From contig DASYAU010000075.1 of NCBI GenBank assembly GCA_036501185.1, forward strand, positions 46,476-110,475: a stretch of 64,000 bases of DNA, in the 5' to 3' direction. A model generated the notes under the pieces. It was not told where the DNA came from. It saw nothing but the letters and a program-made list of their open reading frames with translations, and ran no database searches. The translations under genes and the position numbers were made by a program. Shown piece after piece: positions 34,779-43,036 of the stretch; the stretch's first letter is position 1; each line of letters begins with the position of its first letter. Origin of the DNA: Korobacter sp036501185. Lineage in GTDB: Bacteria; Acidobacteriota; Terriglobia; Terriglobales; Acidobacteriaceae.

Positions 34779-36005
34779 ATGCCCTCCCGCTCCAGCGCCG
34801 CTGCGTACCTCGCGCTGCTTTTGCTGACGCTGCTGAATTTCCTCAATTACATTGATCGGTCGATTCTGTTTGCCGTCCAGCCGCAGATCCAGGCGGAGTT
34901 TCATTGCTCCGATAGCCAGATCGGGCTGCTGACTTCGGCGTTTTTTTTCTGCTACATGATTTTTGCGCCGTTTGCCGGCTTTCTTGCCGACCGTGCGGCG
35001 CGCAAGTACATCATGGCGGTGGGAGCTGTGATTTGGAGTTTGGCGACCCTGCTAACTGCGGTGACGCATAGCTACAGCGTGCTGCTGATCCGCCACACAG
35101 TTGTAGGCATTGGCGAGGCGACGTTTGTCACGATTACACCGGCGTTTGTCTCCGATCTGTTTCCCGAGCATGTGCGCGGGCGGATCATGGCGATTTTTTA
35201 TGTGGCGATTCCAGTGGGGACGGCGATTGGCTATTTGCTCGGTGGAGCGCTGGGGCATACGTATGGATGGCGGATGCCATTTTATGTTTGCGCCGTGCCG
35301 GGGGTGATTCTTGGACTGCTGCTGCTCGTGGTCCGCGAACCGCAGCGTGGGGTGCAGGACACGATTCAGCAGACCTATGAGCGAAGTTCGCTGCGCGGGT
35401 TGCTGGGGAACGGGGCCTTCTGGACTTGTTCGCTCGGCATGGCGATGATGACCTTCACGGTTGGTGGCTTGCAGGTATGGATGCCGACATTTCTATCGCG
35501 CCTGCGCGGGATGCCGCTGGAGCAAGCGAATTTCCGCTTCGGGCTGCTTACGGTGATTGCGGGAACCGCAGCGGCTCTCGCGGGAGGATGGCTGGGAGAC
35601 CGGCTTCTGCGGCGCAATGTGGGCGCGTACTACCTCGTATCTGCTGTTGGGATGGTGCTCTCGATTCCGTTCGTGATCATTGCGATCGTGATGCATGGGG
35701 CGATCATGTATCCGGCGATCCTGCTGGGAGAGTTCTTCATTCTGCTGAATACGGCGCCGCTGAATGCTGCGCTGGTGAATTCGGTTTCCGCGAATATACG
35801 GTCGACGGCGGTTGCGGTGAACCTGTTTACGATTCATCTGCTGGGCGATGCGTTTTCGCCAACGATCATCGGCGCTATTTCCGACCGCACCAATCTCGAG
35901 GTGGGCTTCATCCCTACGATAGTGGCGGTTATCCTATCGGCTGTGATCCTCTTTATCGGCGTTCGCACTGCTCCCAAGATCGTCGCCGTGAGTTCGCGCG
36001 GATGA
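34779..36005 (+). CDS. MFS transporter (spinster-like)
   Basis: 408 residues with twelve membrane segments. MFS signature loop 'GFLADRAARKYIMAVG' between segments 2 and 3, 'GIGEATFVTITPAFVSDLFPEHVRGR' in the central region, typical of the spinster/hexuronate-like subgroup. Substrate unknown. The stop overlaps the next gene (ATGA), so both may act in the same lipid or sugar pathway. Confidence 0.88.
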   Translation: MPSRSSAAAYLALLLLTLLNFLNYIDRSILFAVQPQIQAEFHCSDSQIGLLTSAFFFCYMIFAPFAGFLADRAARKYIMAVGAVIWSLATLLTAVTHSYSVLLIRHTVVGIGEATFVTITPAFVSDLFPEHVRGRIMAIFYVAIPVGTAIGYLLGGALGHTYGWRMPFYVCAVPGVILGLLLLVVREPQRGVQDTIQQTYERSSLRGLLGNGAFWTCSLGMAMMTFTVGGLQVWMPTFLSRLRGMPLEQANFRFGLLTVIAGTAAALAGGWLGDRLLRRNVGAYYLVSAVGMVLSIPFVIIAIVMHGAIMYPAILLGEFFILLNTAPLNAALVNSVSANIRSTAVAVNLFTIHLLGDAFSPTIIGAISDRTNLEVGFIPTIVAVILSAVILFIGVRTAPKIVAVSSRG

Positions 36006-37189
36006 CTTGGCTGCATCTGCACTGGAACTTGCTGCTCGGGCTTTTTCTTGGCCTGGTATGGCTGTCGCGCCTAATTGGCGCGGCGCTTGGGATGCCCAAG
36101 GTCGCGGAGATATCACGGCCGGAGTGGGACCTGACGCCGGATGCTGCGCCGCGGGTCAGCATTATTGTTTGCGCGCTGAATGAAGAGGCAAAAATCGAGC
36201 CGGCGCTTCGGTCGCTGCTGGATCTCGAGTATCCCGACTATGAAGTGGTTGCGGTTGATGATCGTTCCACCGATCGCACGGGGGAGATCATGGATCGCGT
36301 TGCCGAGGAGTATCGCGGTGAAGGGAAGCATCACCTGCGCGTCGTGCATGTGAAGAAGCTGCCGGCAGGGTGGCTGGGCAAAGTTCACGCAATGTGGAGC
36401 GCGACCAACGTTGCCGACGGTGACTGGCTGTTATTCACCGATGCCGATGTTCTTTTTCAGCGCGAGGCGCTGCGACGAGCTGTGGCTTATGCGGAACGCG
36501 ATAAGGCCGATCATGTCGTCTTGTTTCCGACGATGCTGATGTACACCTGGAGCGAGCGGATGATGATTGCGTTTTTCCAGGCGATGTTTGTGTTCGGACA
36601 TCGGCCTTGGAAGACCGCAGATCCGGATTCGCGCGATCACATGGGAGTGGGTGCATTCAACTTTATTCGGCGGAGTGCGTACGAGAAGATCGGGACGTAC
36701 GCGCGGATGAAACTGTCGGTAGTGGATGACATGAAGCTGGGCGAACTGGTGAAGAAAGCGCGGCTCGCGCAGCGGAATGTGTTTGGGCGCGACCTTATTC
36801 AACTGCATTGGCATGCGGGGGCGCTAGGTGTGGTGCGCGGGCTGACGAAGAATTTTTTCGCGATTCTGAGGTTCAATCCGTTCATTGCTATCGGGGCGAT
36901 CTGCGGGATGTTGTTTTTCAACCTTGGGCCATTTCTCGGGATCGTGTTTGCGCACGGGTGGGCGCGATCGGGGTATGGGCTCGCGCTGGTCAGCTTGTTC
37001 GGGATCTATTACGGGATGTCGGAGCGGTCGCGGGTCCCGGCGTATTATGTCGTTCTTCACCCGCTGAGCACGGTGTTGTTTTCGTACGCGATTGCGCGGT
37101 CGATGCTCGTGACGCTAGCGCGGGGCGGCATTGAGTGGCGCGGGACGAAGTATTCGCTCGAGGAATTGCGCAAGGGTGTCGACGTTTAA
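36002..37189 (+). CDS. Membrane glycosyltransferase, GT2 (HpnB/CrtQ-like)
   Basis: 395 residues from ATG 36002; the frame is open for a further 190 codons upstream, but that part is an overlap with the MFS gene. N-terminal membrane segment, then the GT-A fold: 'VSIIVCALNEEAKIEPALRSLL', 'VVAVDDRSTDRT', 'LPAGWLGKVHAMWSA', metal site 'LLFTDADVLF', and 'SVVDDMKLGELVKKA'. C-terminal hydrophobic segments follow. The GWLGK phrase is found in hopanoid- and carotenoid-associated transferases (HpnB, CrtQ). Acceptor unknown; no hopanoid genes are in view. Confidence 0.85.
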   Translation: MTWLHLHWNLLLGLFLGLVWLSRLIGAALGMPKVAEISRPEWDLTPDAAPRVSIIVCALNEEAKIEPALRSLLDLEYPDYEVVAVDDRSTDRTGEIMDRVAEEYRGEGKHHLRVVHVKKLPAGWLGKVHAMWSATNVADGDWLLFTDADVLFQREALRRAVAYAERDKADHVVLFPTMLMYTWSERMMIAFFQAMFVFGHRPWKTADPDSRDHMGVGAFNFIRRSAYEKIGTYARMKLSVVDDMKLGELVKKARLAQRNVFGRDLIQLHWHAGALGVVRGLTKNFFAILRFNPFIAIGAICGMLFFNLGPFLGIVFAHGWARSGYGLALVSLFGIYYGMSERSRVPAYYVVLHPLSTVLFSYAIARSMLVTLARGGIEWRGTKYSLEELRKGVDV

Positions 37190-37199
37190 ACGAACCCGT

Positions 37200-37637
37200 T
37201 TACACAAAGACGATCGGTTTGTGCTGCTCCATTGCGGCCTTTACAAGCGTCAGCATGTCTTCAATAAAGCGCATTGCCAGCTTGGATGCTCGCGCACCGA
37301 GCTTTTCTTTTAGAGAGAGCAATTCGGTCTCGAGGCTCTGAAGGTCTTTGACGTCGACAGTGTCGCCGCTGTGAGAGAGGTCATAAAGTACGCGGTCGGT
37401 GAGTATGGATTCGGCGGCGCCGAGGAACGGGCCGAGTTCCTTGGTGATCTCCACGATGTCGTACGTGGTGCCGAGCTTGATGCGGGTGGCCTGACGCGTC
37501 TCGCGGGGGAAGAGGCGCTTGCGCTCGGGATCGCGGAAGAAAACTGCGCCGGTGCGGTCGTCGATCTCCGCACCTTCTTTGTCCAGATCGAAAGGAAGAT
37601 TATGCTTGTCGCGATAGACCACTGCGATGAGTCCCAT
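37200..37637 (-). CDS. Conserved-looking protein of unknown function
   Basis: 145 residues, soluble, no signal peptide. N-terminal half has beta-rich turns ('AVVYRDKHNLPFDLD', 'GAVFFRDPERKRLFP'); C-terminal half is helical ('LQSLETELLSLKEKLGARASKLAMRFIEDML'). Not recognised. Ends 11 bases from the convergent glycosyltransferase. Confidence 0.6.
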   Translation of the reverse strand: MGLIAVVYRDKHNLPFDLDKEGAEIDDRTGAVFFRDPERKRLFPRETRQATRIKLGTTYDIVEITKELGPFLGAAESILTDRVLYDLSHSGDTVDVKDLQSLETELLSLKEKLGARASKLAMRFIEDMLTLVKAAMEQHKPIVFV

Positions 37638-37678
37638 GGTGCACCTCGCCGTATGGGCTCAGTGTAGGTTGGCGAAGC

Positions 37679-38167
37679 TCACTCGCTGAAAGGATCGGGA
37701 TCTTCCGGCTGTGACTTTTTCTTTTTGGAACTCGGCTTTTTGGCGTAGGTGGTGCCGGCGCTGAATTTCCCGTGCTCGCTCACATCGTAGTTTTTGGGAA
37801 GCGGGGGGATACGCGTAGCTGCAGCGCCGTGGAGTTGTGAAAGTTCGCTGAGGACGATTTCTGGATGGCCGTTGTAGAGCTTCACGAGGCCATCGATCTC
37901 GATTTCATGGTTTTCCAGCGAGCGCACGTCGCCGATCTGTTCGAGGCGAGAAGGGAAGATTACAACCGTGAAAGGGCACGAGAGGTAGTTCTCGCAGAAG
38001 TTCAAATAATGGGTGCGGCTGGGGGAGGCCGAGACTTTTATGACCCTGCCTCGGACGCAAATAATCTCGCCTACATGGTTTTGAGCCTGGTCGAATGGGT
38101 AACAATCCGCAAGCGCTGCTGTTGTAGCCGAGATTATTAGCGCCGCCAGTGCGAGGCCGTGTTTCAT
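37679..38167 (-). CDS. Secreted OB-fold-like protein
   Basis: 162 residues; signal peptide ends AALADC. The body ('QNHVGEIICVRGRVIKVSASPSRTHYLNF', 'FTVVIFPSRLEQIGDV', 'NHEIEIDGLVKLYNGHPEIVLSE') reads like the five-stranded OB-fold of nucleic-acid-binding or SNase-adjacent proteins, though that is inference. Lys/Ser-rich C-terminal tail. ATG 38167 lies six bases after the TAA that ends the read-through form of the OsmC gene; the stop's AAGGA serves as the ribosome site, arguing for one transcript. Confidence 0.65.
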   Translation of the reverse strand: MKHGLALAALIISATTAALADCYPFDQAQNHVGEIICVRGRVIKVSASPSRTHYLNFCENYLSCPFTVVIFPSRLEQIGDVRSLENHEIEIDGLVKLYNGHPEIVLSELSQLHGAAATRIPPLPKNYDVSEHGKFSAGTTYAKKPSSKKKKSQPEDPDPFSE

Positions 38168-38173
38168 GGTTCC

Positions 38174-38620
38174 TTAGGGTTCGACCGAGGTCGTAACCTG
38201 CACATCCGCGGTCGCAACTGCGACCGTTCCGTACAGCGGTCAACGGCCTTTGAACGCTTCTACCAGAGTTCGTCCGTCCTTTTCGCTGACGCCCTTCAAC
38301 AGGAAATTAATGCGCACCGAGTTGAAGAGGGTGACATCCTTACGGGGCTGGTTGCCGCGATCGACTTCGCCGTCAATTTCGATCTTTACGGATTGCACCG
38401 GGACATTGGTGTCGCGCGCGATGACCTGGACCAGTTCGACGCCGCAGCTTGCAACTGCGCCGAGGAAGGCCTCGGGCGGGGTGATGGCTTCGCCGGGGCA
38501 GCCGTTCGGCTTGGGGCCATCGATAATCAGGTGCTGCTCGCGGGCACTCACCAGCACTCGACCAAAGGTCTCCGTGGAAGCCGCTCGTGCCGCATACGTG
38601 CGTACAGTCGTCTGTGTCAT
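38174..38620 (-). CDS. OsmC-family peroxiredoxin, probable selenoprotein (in-frame UGA at 38240-38242)
   Basis: 148 residues if the UGA is read as selenocysteine. Start ATG 38620 follows AGAGGTAAAG. The OsmC/Ohr fold is visible up to residue 126, with the first redox Cys at 59 ('VASCGVELV'). A normal stop at TGA 38240-38242 would end the protein after 'VEAFKGR', before the second redox residue. Reading on gives Sec127 then 'PLYGTVAVATADV', which is what the family has after its second Cys (CP.YGT.A..tdV), and ends at TAA 38174. OsmC-like proteins are a known bacterial selenoprotein family; they reduce hydroperoxides using thiols. Conventional callers would stop at 38240. The Sec machinery genes are not in this window. 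Confidence 0.78.
38206..38242 (-). promoter_or_regulatory. Bacterial SECIS-like element after the OsmC UGA
   Basis: 13 bases after the UGA a 7-bp perfect stem (CGGTCGC with GCGACCG) closes a 4-base loop AGTT, so the loop begins 21 bases after the UGA. Bacterial SECIS hairpins stand at this distance and have a small apical loop with a G. Outer bases CCGC/GCGG at 38236-38239 and 38206-38209 could add pairs. Confidence 0.65.
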
Positions 38621-38767
38621 CTTTACCTCTTTATGCGAATTTGCTGAAAGTGGCAATGCTACCTGGGTAGCATGCAGTTCCGAAACCGGATTCGTTATGG
38701 TGAAGGAAGTTGGTCTTCACATTTCTTTGACATCCCTAGTATCTCGCAAAGCCGCATCGAAAGAAGC

Positions 38768-39532
38768 ATGAAGCGCTTGATCCTGCTTCTCGTTTTCGGC
38801 ATTTATGCCGCGGCTGCCCCAATCACGGTCCAGCACCGCGAAGGGCTGGTCCATGGATTTCTCACCCTGCGGAACTTGCAAGGCGAGCTCCTCGCAAATG
38901 GCGACCTCATTCAGAACGAGCGCGGAGACCGCGTGACGAGCCGGTTGGTTTTCCATTTCAAAGACGGTTCTGTTGCTGACGAAACCGCAGTGTTCTCGCA
39001 ACGCGGGACGTTTCGCCTAATCTCCGATCATCTGATTCAGAAAGGGCCATCATTCCCTCATCCTGTCGAGATGCGCATCAATGGTCGGAGCGGAGAGGTT
39101 GAAGTTCATTACACGGAGGGCAACCAGGAGAAGACCGCAACCGACCACGTGAAGAATGCCGCCGATCTTGCTAATGGCATGCTCCTGGTGCTTCTCAAGA
39201 ACGTGCCCGGCACCGACTCGGATACAAGATTGAGCTACGTTGTTGCCACGCCCAAGCCTCGGGTGGTCGCGTTCGTCGCGTCGGTGGTGGATGAGGACGA
39301 GTTCAAGACGGGCGATGAAGGCCGCAAAGCGAAGGTCTATCGCTTGAAGGTTGACCTCGGAGGAGTCACTGGAGTTCTCGCATCGATCTTTGGGAAAAAT
39401 CCGCCCGATCAGCGCATCTGGATCCTTCCCGGCGAGGCTCCGGCATTTGTTAAGTCCGAAGGGCAGCTTGCGCCGGACGGTCCTATCTGGCGCATTGAAT
39501 TAGCCAGTCCCACCTGGAAATCTGAGAAATAG
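38768..39532 (+). CDS. Secreted protein of unknown function
   Basis: 254 residues from ATG 38768; signal peptide ending AAAAP. Mature sequence is beta-rich ('FLTLRNLQGELLANGDLIQ', 'SRLVFHFKDGSVADETAVFSQRG', 'IWILPGEAPAFVKSEGQL'). Similar DUF-type periplasmic proteins are common in Acidobacteria. Not recognised further. Divergent from the OsmC gene. Confidence 0.65.
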   Translation: MKRLILLLVFGIYAAAAPITVQHREGLVHGFLTLRNLQGELLANGDLIQNERGDRVTSRLVFHFKDGSVADETAVFSQRGTFRLISDHLIQKGPSFPHPVEMRINGRSGEVEVHYTEGNQEKTATDHVKNAADLANGMLLVLLKNVPGTDSDTRLSYVVATPKPRVVAFVASVVDEDEFKTGDEGRKAKVYRLKVDLGGVTGVLASIFGKNPPDQRIWILPGEAPAFVKSEGQLAPDGPIWRIELASPTWKSEK

Positions 39533-39541
39533 CTGGTCTGT

Positions 39542-39567
39542 AAAAAGGAAACGCCGGCTTTCGCCGG
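39542..39567 (-). terminator. Possible terminator of rpoN
   Basis: On the minus strand a 5-bp CCGGC/GCCGG stem with a GAAA loop, then six bases and TTTTT. Weak but placed 30 bases after the rpoN stop. Confidence 0.4.
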
Positions 39568-39597
39568 GCATTTGGGACCTGCGGAATTTATCAGATT

Positions 39598-41334
39598 CTA
39601 GCTGCGGACGCGTCGCTGGTGGGTGCTGGGAATCTTCATGTCTTCGCGGTATTTCGCTACTGTGCGCCGCGTGACCTGAATGCCTTGCGATTGCAGGATG
39701 CGGGTGATCTGCTCATCGGTGAGCGGACGGGCTGGATCTTCTTCTTCGATCAATTTCTTCACGCGGCGCTTGAGGATCAGCAGGGAGGTTGCGCCGCCTT
39801 CGGGACCGTTAACGCTTTCGCTGAAGAAATAGCGCAGCTCGTACACGCCTTGTGAACTGTGAACGTATTTGTTGGCGACCGCGCGGCTGACCGTGGAAGG
39901 ATGGACGCCGATTTCTTCGGCCACTTCTTTAATCATCATCGGCTTCAACTGGTCGATGCCCTGGTCGAGGAAATCGCGCTGGCGGTTGATGATGGAATAG
40001 CAGACCTTCAGGATGGTTTGCTTGCGCTGCTCGATGTTCTTAATGAGCTGGATTGCGGACTTGTAGCGTTCCTTGACGTAGTTGCGTACGTCTTTTTCGG
40101 CGGCGTCGCGGTGCAGGAGGCGCTTGTAGCCGGGGTTCACTCGTAGTTGCGGGATCTCTTCATCGTTCATCACCACGATGTACTCGTCGCCCTGCTTCAC
40201 GAAAGCGACGTCGGGCTCGATGAGGCGGGTTTCCTGCTTGTTGTAGCGCAGACCGGGCTTGGGATCGAGGGTGCGGACGAAGTCCAGAGCCGCGCTCACG
40301 GCCTCGATGGGACGGCCGAGCGCCTTGGCGATTTCCTTATATTGCTTGTTCTGGAGCTCATGCATGTGGTCGCTGACCATGTGCAGAGCGTCGCCAATGG
40401 CCTGCGCCATTTGGCCGTTGCCGTTTTTATGCGGCAGGGACTCGTAATAGCGCAACTGGATCAACAGGCACTCGCGGAGGTCGCGCGCAGCGATGCCGAT
40501 TGGGTCGAGATTTTGCAGGATGTGGACGGCCTCGCGGAGTGCGTCGCGGCTGAACGGAACTGGCGGAGGCGCAGTTCGTGGGGGCACCAGGGTGGGACGC
40601 GGAGGCTGGGGTGCGCTTTCGACTTCTACCACGACTTGGCCCTCAGCTTCCGGCAGTGTGTCTGTCTCGAGTTCGGCGAACTCATCCCCGCTGAGGGAGG
40701 ATACGACGTCGGCCATTTCCAAGGCCGCAATCTGATCGTCTACAGAGGGAGAGTGCTGTTCTGATAATGGGTCGCTGGGCGGCTCCGGCGGTTCTTCCGC
40801 AGCCAACCCGAGCAACTCATCTTCACTGGCAGTGAGATAACCCTCGTCGTTGAGGTTTCCGATTACCAGTTCGGCGGCGCCGAGCACATCGTCTTTCAGG
40901 TGCATGGAGCCGAGCTGCCACATCAGGTGATCCGTGAGCGTGGTTGGTTTGGAGAGGAAATTCTCGAAGGAGGGACGTTCTACATCTTCAATTTCACTTC
41001 TACTTCGGTAGCCCGGGTCGAGGTATTCCTGGAAAAACGAGCCAAAATCGATCTCTTCGAATGGGTCCTTTGCCTCGGGTGTCGCGGGCGCCTCTTCGGC
41101 GGTTGCGACAGAGGAGTCGCGGTCGCGTTGTTCCTCTTTCGCCGAAATGTCGTCAATCAGAGGGACGTTTTCGTCGAGTTCCTCGAGCACTGGGTTCTCA
41201 ATCATCTCCTCGTTGATCATCTCCTTGAGCTCCATCTTGTTGAGCGCAAGGACGCTGACCATCTGCACCAGACCCGGAGTGAGGATCTGTTTCTGCGAGA
41301 CCTTGAGATTGAGTCGTGGCTGGAGAAGTACCAT
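39598..41334 (-). CDS. rpoN: RNA polymerase sigma-54 factor
   Basis: 578 residues, longer than the usual 450-500. Region I is Gln/Leu-rich at the N-terminus ('QPRLNLKVSQKQILTPGLVQMV'). Residues about 50-270 form an acidic, Pro-rich expansion of region II. The core-binding region and 'EIGVHPSTVSRAVANKYV' helix-turn-helix follow, and the RpoN box is present near the end ('TRRTVAKYREDMKIPS'). It directs transcription from -24/-12 promoters with AAA+ activators. Not linked to lptB, hpf or ptsN here. Confidence 0.95.
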   Translation of the reverse strand: MVLLQPRLNLKVSQKQILTPGLVQMVSVLALNKMELKEMINEEMIENPVLEELDENVPLIDDISAKEEQRDRDSSVATAEEAPATPEAKDPFEEIDFGSFFQEYLDPGYRSRSEIEDVERPSFENFLSKPTTLTDHLMWQLGSMHLKDDVLGAAELVIGNLNDEGYLTASEDELLGLAAEEPPEPPSDPLSEQHSPSVDDQIAALEMADVVSSLSGDEFAELETDTLPEAEGQVVVEVESAPQPPRPTLVPPRTAPPPVPFSRDALREAVHILQNLDPIGIAARDLRECLLIQLRYYESLPHKNGNGQMAQAIGDALHMVSDHMHELQNKQYKEIAKALGRPIEAVSAALDFVRTLDPKPGLRYNKQETRLIEPDVAFVKQGDEYIVVMNDEEIPQLRVNPGYKRLLHRDAAEKDVRNYVKERYKSAIQLIKNIEQRKQTILKVCYSIINRQRDFLDQGIDQLKPMMIKEVAEEIGVHPSTVSRAVANKYVHSSQGVYELRYFFSESVNGPEGGATSLLILKRRVKKLIEEEDPARPLTDEQITRILQSQGIQVTRRTVAKYREDMKIPSTHQRRVRS

Positions 41335-41600
41335 ACGTGTCTAAGATGGTTGCGCACGAGTCCCCCCGACGAGCGCATCTCTCAAGATGCCCAGTTTTCC
41401 GGGGTATCCGGCGGAATTCGCAGGCCCAGTGCCCACTTCCGCCCACGTGAGGAACGCCTCAATTCTAAACCACTTTGCCGAATTTATTTTGCACATAAGG
41501 TTACTTTAGGGTGTGTTTTCAGCGAAATTGGTGGATGAAATGCAAGGAAGGTGGGCGATCATACGATCAGAATTCAGTGCATCTGCCAGGGGACAGTGTC

Positions 41601-42182
41601 ATGCGGTACACAAGGGCCAATCTATCCGGGCGCCAAGAGCGTTATCTTGCGTTCGCGGTCGCGATTCTTAGCGTTGCGGTAGCGTCTTTGCTCAGCGTTC
41701 CGCTGCGCAGCATGCTTCTCCATAGCCGGGGGTTGTTGCTGTTCGTAGCGATCATGTTCAGTGCCTGGTATGGCGGGATGAAACCTGGCATTTTAGCCAG
41801 CATTCTCGCGGCGGCCTCGTTCACGGCATTTTTCAACGATCAGCACGGCATCCATCCGAACCTCATCAATGCAACGCGGGCCGTGGTGTATATCGGGGCG
41901 GCGTCGACCGCAATATGGTTGATGGCGCAGCGGAATCGGGCGCTGGCGAACGCTCTGACGGCGAAAGATGCGTTGGAGAGGGCCCTGGAGGAGATCCGTG
42001 TGCTGCGCGGGATTCTGCCGATCTGTATGCACTGTAAGCAGATCCGCGACGGGGAAGGCTCTTGGCAGGAAGTGGAGAGATATATTGCTGAGCAGACCGA
42101 AGCGCGGTTCAGCCACGGTGTTTGCCCGGATTGCATGACAAGGTTTTATCCGGATGTGCGCCTGCAAAATTCGCTTAGCTGA
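41601..42182 (+). CDS. DUF4118-type membrane protein with C-terminal zinc-ribbon 'sensor' motif
   Basis: 193 residues from ATG 41601 (AGGGGACA upstream). Three or four membrane helices of the KdpD-like DUF4118 type lead to a short coiled coil ('AKDALERALEEIRVLRG') and the motif 'ILPICMHCKQIRDGEGSWQEVERYI...FSHGVCPDC'. That C-terminal Cys-rich motif is also found at the end of PAS-domain and response-regulator proteins; it has the look of a metal or haem site. Kinase and receiver domains are absent, so it cannot be a complete sensor kinase. Confidence 0.75.
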   Translation: MRYTRANLSGRQERYLAFAVAILSVAVASLLSVPLRSMLLHSRGLLLFVAIMFSAWYGGMKPGILASILAAASFTAFFNDQHGIHPNLINATRAVVYIGAASTAIWLMAQRNRALANALTAKDALERALEEIRVLRGILPICMHCKQIRDGEGSWQEVERYIAEQTEARFSHGVCPDCMTRFYPDVRLQNSLS

Positions 42183-42571
42183 GCGAAAATCGCGGCAAAT
42201 CGAAAAATGACAGAAGTGCTAAAACCCTGAATCCATGCGAGGTTTTCGCATTTTTTGGGGAAAAATCTGGAGGGAAATCGAGGCAAAAAATAAGCAAAAA
42301 GAGGCGAAAAACCGTGAAAAAGTGGCAAAAAGTGCGTCTTTGCGAGCCCCACGATTGCGGGGGAGTTCGAACTCGTTCTTTTGGGTCGGCCGGCGGGGAG
42401 GCTTGCGAGACGGGGTTTCGGAGGAGCGCTGCGGCGCGATGGGAAGTCTTCGAGAAGTGTGAGAAAAGTGCGAAAAAGTGTCATGCATGACGAAAAATGG
42501 CGTGATTTCGGATGAGAAGGAGGCAGCAGTTGCGTGGAAAATGCGACCAGGAGTGAGTTTCGCAAGCCCGG
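42183..42571. other. Gene-free purine-rich stretch with A-tracts
   Basis: No gene seen. Full of spaced A-tracts ('GCGAAAAAC', 'GTGAAAAAGTGGCAAAAAGTG', 'GAGAAAAGTGCG'), which would give strong curvature. Part of it is near the reverse complement of the tract at 4589-4612. Confidence 0.5.
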
Positions 42572-42608
42572 TTGACCCCATGATGCTCGACTGCTAAGCT
42601 GCTTAGCA
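42572..42608 (+). promoter_or_regulatory. blaI promoter with overlapping operator palindrome
   Basis: TTGACC at 42572-42577, 17-base spacer, TAAGCT at 42595-42600. The -10 lies inside a perfect dyad TGCTAAG-ctg-CTTAGCA (42592-42608). Predicted start of RNA near 42607 leaves almost no leader before ATG 42614 and no ribosome site, so autorepression with near-leaderless translation is likely. Confidence 0.55.
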
Positions 42609-42613
42609 CTTCG

Positions 42614-43036
42614 ATGAAGCTATTCCGCCTAAACCGGCAGGGACGCGGCACGACCCTCGGACCACTGGAAGACCGGGTGATGCGGATGGTGTGGTCCGCG
42701 CCTGGGCCGGTGGCGGTTTCCGAGATCCAACGCAAACTGCAGCGGAAGGCGAACCCGCTGGCGTATTCCACAGTCAAAACCATCCTGACGAACCTCGCCG
42801 CGAAGGGGTATTTAAAGAAATGGAGCCAAGGCCGCACGAACGTTTTTGCGGCGGCGATCACGCAGGAAGAATTCGAAAAGCGCCTGGTGGGCGAGGTGTT
42901 GAGTGCGCTGACGAGCGACTACAAGGGCGCATTGTTAGCCACCCTGGTGGACCAGGTCGCGTTGCATCCACAGAGGCTGGATGATCTTGAAAAACTGATT
43001 GAGCAGAAACGCGCGGAGATGGAACGCGATGAATAG
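42614..43036 (+). CDS. blaI: BlaI/MecI-family transcriptional repressor
   Basis: 140 residues. Winged helix: 'LGPLEDRVMRMVWSAPGPVAVSEIQRKL', 'AYSTVKTILTNLAAKGYLKKW', 'GRTNVFAAAITQEEFEKR', all hallmark BlaI phrases. Such repressors bind as dimers and are cleaved upon signalling by an M56 sensor protease. Here the following M56 gene starts inside its end but is broken, so this repressor probably has no working partner locally. Confidence 0.9.
   Translation: MKLFRLNRQGRGTTLGPLEDRVMRMVWSAPGPVAVSEIQRKLQRKANPLAYSTVKTILTNLAAKGYLKKWSQGRTNVFAAAITQEEFEKRLVGEVLSALTSDYKGALLATLVDQVALHPQRLDDLEKLIEQKRAEMERDE

Noticed and set aside
35426..36001. Long upstream extension of the glycosyltransferase frame
   Set aside because: It overlaps the MFS gene out of frame and has no membrane or domain character; ATG 36002 overlaps the MFS stop by four bases, as expected.
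39602..41500. Plus-strand frames over rpoN
   Set aside because: Antisense shadows; the RpoN box and helix-turn-helix on the minus strand settle the strand.
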